DNA of 64,000 nucleotides, taken from positions 808,501 to 872,500 of the forward strand of contig OZ014411.1 of NCBI GenBank assembly GCA_963965975.1. The letters are read 5' to 3'. A program made the position numbers and the translations under genes. Below are positions 58,892 through 64,000 of this stretch, in pieces; the first letter of the stretch is position 1, and every line of letters begins with the position of its first letter. A model generated the notes under the pieces. It made no database searches. It was given only the letters and a program-made list of their open reading frames with translations, and was not told the origin of the DNA. This stretch comes from Xestospongia bergquistia (lineage: Eukaryota > Porifera > Demospongiae > Haplosclerida > Petrosiidae).

Positions 58892-59456
58892 CTAATAAGA
58901 TATGATACAAAGAGAATAAACAAATGTACATGTACACTATATTGTATCTATGTACATGTAATTAGAAATTTGAAATTATTTCTTTTCTAAGATTAAATCT
59001 TAACAATAATGTGTACAATAATGTTTTCAAATATACTTTACAAAAATTAAACAACTAATAATTGATAGATGCATTCAATTCTCCCTCTGAAACCAGGGTT
59101 ACCATTGCTAGACATGACAAGAAACAGAACTTGGACTACATCATTGTTACATCTATTGTGCTAACAAAGTTAATGTAAAGATATAACACTTTAATCAACT
59201 GAAGCAGTCAGGGTACAAGTCTACTTTCCTACATTCCATATATTCAAATATGCAGGTAGGCTTAGTTTGCTTCTAGAGCATCAACATGCCAAAAGGCTTA
59301 GTTTGCCTCTAGACCCTCCTATACTCATCAATTTTGTTGACTAAGAGGAGATATGTGCTCATTGGTTGAGGAGAGGCTGGCTCACTAGATATGTAAACAT
59401 ATAAACTATTACCATAAGTGGTTTGTTAACTAATACTACAACCTATATGAACTCAC

Positions 59457-59555
59457 TTTATTCTTAATATCAATAAAACAGCCACACTCAATCAGAAGAA
59501 GTGCAATATCTGTATGGTTGTTCTCAGCAGCCACATAAAGTGCAGTCTTTCCATC
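59457..59555 (-). CDS. ankyrin repeat exon
   Basis: 99 bp, phase 0: DGKTALYVAAENNHTDIALL to IDIKNK. Closest to 1707-1805 and 17754-17852. Confidence 0.83.
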
Positions 59556-60953
59556 CTAATAAAGATATGACATAATATAAATAGAATAAACACATGTACA
59601 TGTACACTATATTGTGTCTTTGTACATGTAATTAGCAATTTGAAATTGTTTATTTTTAAAGATCAAATCTTAACAATAATGTGTACAATATGGTTTTAGA
59701 ATATGCTTTACCAAAATTAAACCACTAATGATTGAACGGATGCATTCAATCATTAGTACATAAAATATATATTTACAGGAAATGACATATTTAAAGACTC
59801 CTGATATTTACAGTATTGGTAGAGAGGCTACTGTGTTATTGTTAAAGAAATAACTACAGGTCCATATAAAACTATGATATAGTACATAAATAAAGACAAA
59901 AGGTCATTCACTTTGTATTTATCATTGAAATATACATGCAAATATGTTACCAAATAAAGGTACAACTATATTATATGCAGTTTGTCAGGAGAAGATAAAA
60001 ACCATTTAACAATCAGTTCATCAAAGTTGTTGTTGGTTACAGTGTTAATTTTGACTTTTTTAGATTTATTAAAAAATTGGTTCTCCTGGTTTTAAAAATA
60101 TTTTTGAAGATTTCTATGTTAAGCAAAGTATCAGAAACCTGCCAAAATATCATAACATAATGTAAGATTCACAATGTAATAAGAATCATTTTTATCGCAT
60201 ATTTTGCAATTTTGAAAAAGTTTAATTTTTGCAAATGCCAAAAAACCTTATGTATGGATTTTCTGATTTTTAAGCTTTTATTGAACTCTCATAATGTTTT
60301 GATTTGTCTAATTTAATCGTTACACGTTTCTCTGGAAAAAGCATATGTAATTTTTAGAAGATCATCCTATTTTACAATCTGAAGTTTTGCACATGCGAAT
60401 TATTCATTTAAAATGAAGTTATTTCTAAAAAACTATCTCACAGCAACAGCTTCACTAATCCGCCAATTTCTTTAGTTTTTGTGATGGGTACTCAATCATA
60501 AAAAGAGAGAGATCTCTGTTTCCATCCATGAACCTCAATATTTCCTTCATCATAATAATACAAAAGTACCATCATCGTGACTAAAATGATCAATTAAAGC
60601 ATCATCAAGTTCTTTGTAAATGAATAATAACACTTTTAATGAGAAAACATATTGTCACTCCTGAAACCCCTTAATACAACTTGTCATTTAAAATTGTCTG
60701 TGCCATACATGTTCATTCTATTATAGCTATTTTGCTACTAGAAAACTTCTAGAAGGGTTACAATATATCAGCCAATACTACTGTAAATATTAATAAATGC
60801 AGTATCCTAATTTATAAAATGAATAATTGTTTTGATAAATATTAATAAAATATCTATGTAAGATTGTCCATAATGTTGTTTCATAATAATACACTAGTCA
60901 TGGTAAATTTATCTAATTTGAGCAAACAACTAAGTCTTCTATAGGAGATGTGC

Positions 60954-61002
<49 letters not shown>

Positions 61003-61398
61003 ATAACAACTGAAACATTTGTCAAAGGAAACAGCAAATAGCAAATTTAATACAAAGCTAGACTGATATACATTAATGTGTACAAACAAACAAACAATAC
61101 AATAATACAATAAGTATACTTAATGTAAAAGTGACTTTTAAAACGTATATCAATTGTAAATTTTTGAAGTTGTTAGATGTAATTTGGCATACTAGGCTGC
61201 TAGGTAAACAATTCCATAATTAATAATGGGATAGGGGATTGAACTGTTATAATATGTTGGACATTTAGTGTCTTAAAGTATGTATGACCTTCTATCTGTC
61301 AGGGAAGATAAGTAGAACAAACTCAAGTTCATGAATATGTTTGGTATTGCATGATGGCCATACCTAGTATATTATAGGTACTTTAACTTAGTGTATAC
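59556..61398 (-). other. intron, right-arm gene
   Basis: About 1.8 kb of AT-rich sequence with an (AT)n tract at 60954-61000. No exon or mobile element recognised. Confidence 0.55.
60954..61000. repeat. (AT)n microsatellite
   Basis: About 23 AT units. Confidence 0.9.
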
Positions 61399-61491
61399 CT
61401 CATTAGCAATGTTAATATTGGCTTGTTTGGTGAGAGATTCTCTCACAACTTCCAAATCACCTTCTTTAGCAGATTTGAGTAGAAGAGTGTC
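61399..61491 (-). CDS. ankyrin-type exon
   Basis: 93 bp (31 codons), phase 0: DTLLLKSAKEGDLEVVRESL then TKQANINIANE, donor GTATAC. LLLKSAKEGDLEVV is the usual first helix of an array. Its left-arm copy is cut by the window start (1-44). Confidence 0.8.
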
Positions 61492-61748
61492 CTGTAGAAG
61501 AGATCACAGTACATGATTTATGTCCAGATAACATAACATAGTACTGATACAATATAATTCACTGAGCATTATATGTAACTGATTAATGAGTTATAATGAG
61601 CTATAATGTATACCTAACAATAGTGTTTGTTACTAATAGAATTTTTAATTCTCTGATTGATTGATTTTGATATTGTTAGCTTTGTCTACTATCTTTAAAG
61701 TTAGTATAATCAACAATTATTTTTGATTAAATATCACATTTTACTTAC

Positions 61749-61853
61749 AACTTTCACTGTTTCCAAATTATTGGTAGCTTCTGATTCACTTAACAATTTG
61801 ACAATGTCATCATTACTTTTCCAGTAGGCAGCATGTAGGGGAGTTCTGCCATA
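61749..61853 (-). CDS. ankyrin-type exon, 35 codons
   Basis: 105 bp, phase 0: YGRTPLHAAYWKSNDDIVKL to ETVKV, GTAAGT donor. Two codons longer than the standard repeat. Confidence 0.8.
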
Positions 61854-62121
61854 CTAAATATTAAGCCATACAATGTATTAATCAAAACACAAATTTAATG
61901 TTAAAAAAATATCAAGCCAGAATAGAAGTAATAACAAGTCATAGTAATCATGAAAAGGCACTTAAAAGTTACATTGATATAACATCATTGCAACAATAGC
62001 TGAAGCAATGAAAATACATAGAAATTATCTTGAATTACATTGTATGAACATCAATAATATTCAATACATGTACATGTGAATATTTATATAACTTAAGTTG
62101 AATACATAATATGTCGCTGAC

Positions 62122-62220
62122 CTTGTCTGGAACATCCACTTGAACACCATGATCTAGAAATACTTGTACTACTTTATCATGACCATAGTAACATGCTATG
62201 TATAATGATGTCTTGCCATC
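62122..62220 (-). CDS. ankyrin repeat exon
   Basis: 99 bp, phase 0: DGKTSLYIACYYGHDKVVQV to VDVPDK, donor GTCAGC (unusual but GT). Confidence 0.8.
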
Positions 62221-63240
62221 CTAAACAACATATAATATTATTGTCACATGTTAGTACAAATTATGTAGAAAAAACATTACTAAGTGATAATACTAAAGAT
62301 ATTTCACTCTCTGTTAAAGGAAAGTTCTACATGAAGTCATCAACATGATAGATGTAATAAAGGTGTAGAGTGTGTAGTTATGCACAATAATACACTACTA
62401 TATACTCTATCAGTATAATATTATAGTACTTAGATTGATCTCTTTCTATGCTAAGAGACACTTAGGTAGAATTTAGTCCTTAGCATCCAACGTTTCTAAT
62501 AAATGAATACTCTCAAATTATCATTGACAAATGAAAAGTAACCAAAACAATTTTGAAACACTGAATAATGTAGTTATGATAACGATTAAAGGAAAGACAC
62601 AAGACTGAAGATAACAATTATGTATACACAAATCCATAAAGAAGTCCCAACATAGATAGCTGACCAGTGTACATCCTCTTAATTTAGTGTTTAAGTAGAA
62701 ACAAAAGAAATAAAATTATTGGAAATTCTTAGTTATGAACAATATAGATTGAAGGACCCAGCTATTTATGAAGAGAATTTTGTATGAATTTGTGTGTATA
62801 TATTCATCCACAACTGTTTAGTTTCCTTCAATTTGGTATAATAATTAATATAAGCAGATAACAATATTTATCTGAAATGTGGACATAGGATGTAAGGTGG
62901 GATCTACTGTAAATGTGGATGGTCTCATAGCAATAATCTTTATCTTAGCTTTCTAGTCAAGGACAGACATAAAGTCAAAGCTATACAGATAATTAGAGAC
63001 ACTCCATATACATGTATGTAAGTGAGACAATAGGTTTTCTTAAAACACATTAAAAATTGAATCATTTATAACAATGTAGACTAATTTCTCAGAGATAGGT
63101 GACATATATAGAATGGTTTAAAAGGCATCAATAACTGTAAATTGTAAAGTAGAGTGAATTGAATTGAAAAATTGTAGTGCATTGTTGACATTTGCTTTTC
63201 CCGGCAGGTGGTAAATGTAGTACGACATGAAACAGCTTAC
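62221..63240 (-). other. intron, right-arm gene
   Basis: About 1 kb between ankyrin exons; nothing else recognised. Confidence 0.5.
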
Positions 63241-63339
63241 CATGTTTGGCAGATCACTCCTAGCATTAGCCTTCAGTAGTTCTTTCACGATTTCACTGTA
63301 GCCTCCCTTTGATGCAGCATAGAGGGGAGTCTCGCCTTC
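63241..63339 (-). CDS. ankyrin repeat exon, most upstream seen
   Basis: 99 bp, phase 0: EGETPLYAASKGGYSEIVKE to DLPNM, GTAAGC donor. The acceptor is intact, so the gene continues to the right of the window; no start codon exon is visible in 63340-64000. Confidence 0.8.
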
Positions 63340-64000
63340 CTATGTATATAAAGAGATAAATGTCCTGTGAGTAACATCACATTAAATAGTAAGTATAATC
63401 ATGTATATGGTACATTTAAACAGTAACAACATACACATGTAGTATGAAACAAAACTAAATTAACAATAACAAAATACATGTGTGTGTGTTTAATATCAAA
63501 GAAAAACTGTAAATGTACATGTGCAGGTTGTAGTAAATATGTTTATAGTAAAAGTACATGTACTTCTTACATTTAAGTAGATAATGATCAAAACATGTAC
63601 TACATGTAGACATGATAAAATGCTAGGTTTTTTAACTCTCAAAGCTATACATAACAAGAAGCAATTGTTTTAAAGCAAATATCCTTCTGAAAGAGTAGCT
63701 CCGATTATTTCAGGTAAACCAAGAGATTAATTTTCAAGGCTGGCTACCACAAGAAAATTGTCATTTTTGCTCAATACATTGAGTGTAATGTTACAGAGCA
63801 CACCCAGTGTCCCAGTCATAGCATTTCTTTCTGTCGGCCATTTAAGAATGATAATGCCTCTCTGAATTAAAAAGTGTTTATTTAAAAAAGTATTTAATTA
63901 TAATAGATGTATTACACTCTAACAAAAACAGACTAATCATTGCATAGTTGTCTTTTATAGAGTAAAATATCTGGAATCCTATTACATTCCTACAATGTAG
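63340..64000. other. intron or upstream sequence, right edge
   Basis: 660 bp with no recognised exon. Presumably intron of the right-arm gene. Confidence 0.45.

Noticed and set aside
1..64000. Protein kinase domain expected for true DAPK1
   Set aside because: No kinase motifs are seen on either strand; both 5' ends are outside the window, so absence cannot be concluded.
1..64000. tRNA or rRNA genes
   Set aside because: No convincing tRNA A/B boxes with cloverleaf pairing or rRNA segments were noticed by eye; a tRNAscan-SE and Rfam search would be needed to be sure.

Overview
This is a eukaryotic, AT-rich animal window. Genes are split into short exons with GT..AG introns, and one-repeat ankyrin exons and many transposable elements (TEs) are present. 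A decayed member of a receptor-like family with an NCPFDYC-type cysteine box, which I associate mainly with sponge genomes, together with repeated ankyrin/ROC-COR/Death genes, makes a sponge (Porifera, probably a demosponge) the best guess. That is an inference from gene families, not from a marker gene.

The backbone is a large inverted duplication. The left arm (1 to about 8.63 kb, + strand) and the right arm (about 48.34 kb to the right edge, - strand) each carry the 3' part of the same gene: ankyrin repeats, a ROC GTPase domain, a COR-type region, a Ser/Thr-rich linker and a C-terminal Death domain. Apart from a kinase, which is not seen, this is the domain order of death-associated protein kinase 1 (DAPK1). 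Both arms splice in frame by my reading and both ROC domains keep the P-loop, so both look functional. Both 5' ends lie outside the window. The two genes point toward each other. The right-arm gene has at least ten 93-105 bp one-repeat ankyrin exons plus the repeat fused to ROC, several of them made by duplication of exon-plus-intron units. The left arm shows four.

The roughly 40 kb between the arms is a TE graveyard with a few gene relics: a sponge-type receptor pseudogene (8.7-10 kb), remains of an extracellular-type gene (10.6-12.1 kb), a DNA-transposon gene relic (12.35-13.8 kb), a reversed ZMYM1-like hAT relic (14.3-16 kb), a third partial ankyrin locus on the - strand with a possible start exon (17.2-19.6 kb), a 100-bp tandem repeat (20.5-21.1 kb), Ty3/Gypsy relics (21.1-23.1, 32.2-33.2, 36.6 kb), a nearly intact hAT element with perfect 8-bp target duplications (24.7-26.8 kb), a FLYWCH/MULE relic (30.3-31 kb), several copies of one Tc1/mariner-type element, and a nested composite (37-42.7 kb) of Tc1-type, BED-hAT and piggyBac pieces. 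Unclassified interspersed repeats (called X and Y here) fill much of the rest.

The most interesting points are the convergent ankyrin-ROC-COR-Death pair with its exon-unit expansion, a 12-bp NRF1-type palindrome found four times (twice just upstream of the start codon of unrelated hAT transposases), a piggyBac with an Arg/Gly-rich N-terminal region, an 80-bp inverted-repeat element at 43.5-44.6 kb, and a small GC-rich hairpin with flanking direct repeats at 47.68 kb. All boundaries and similarities were judged by eye.
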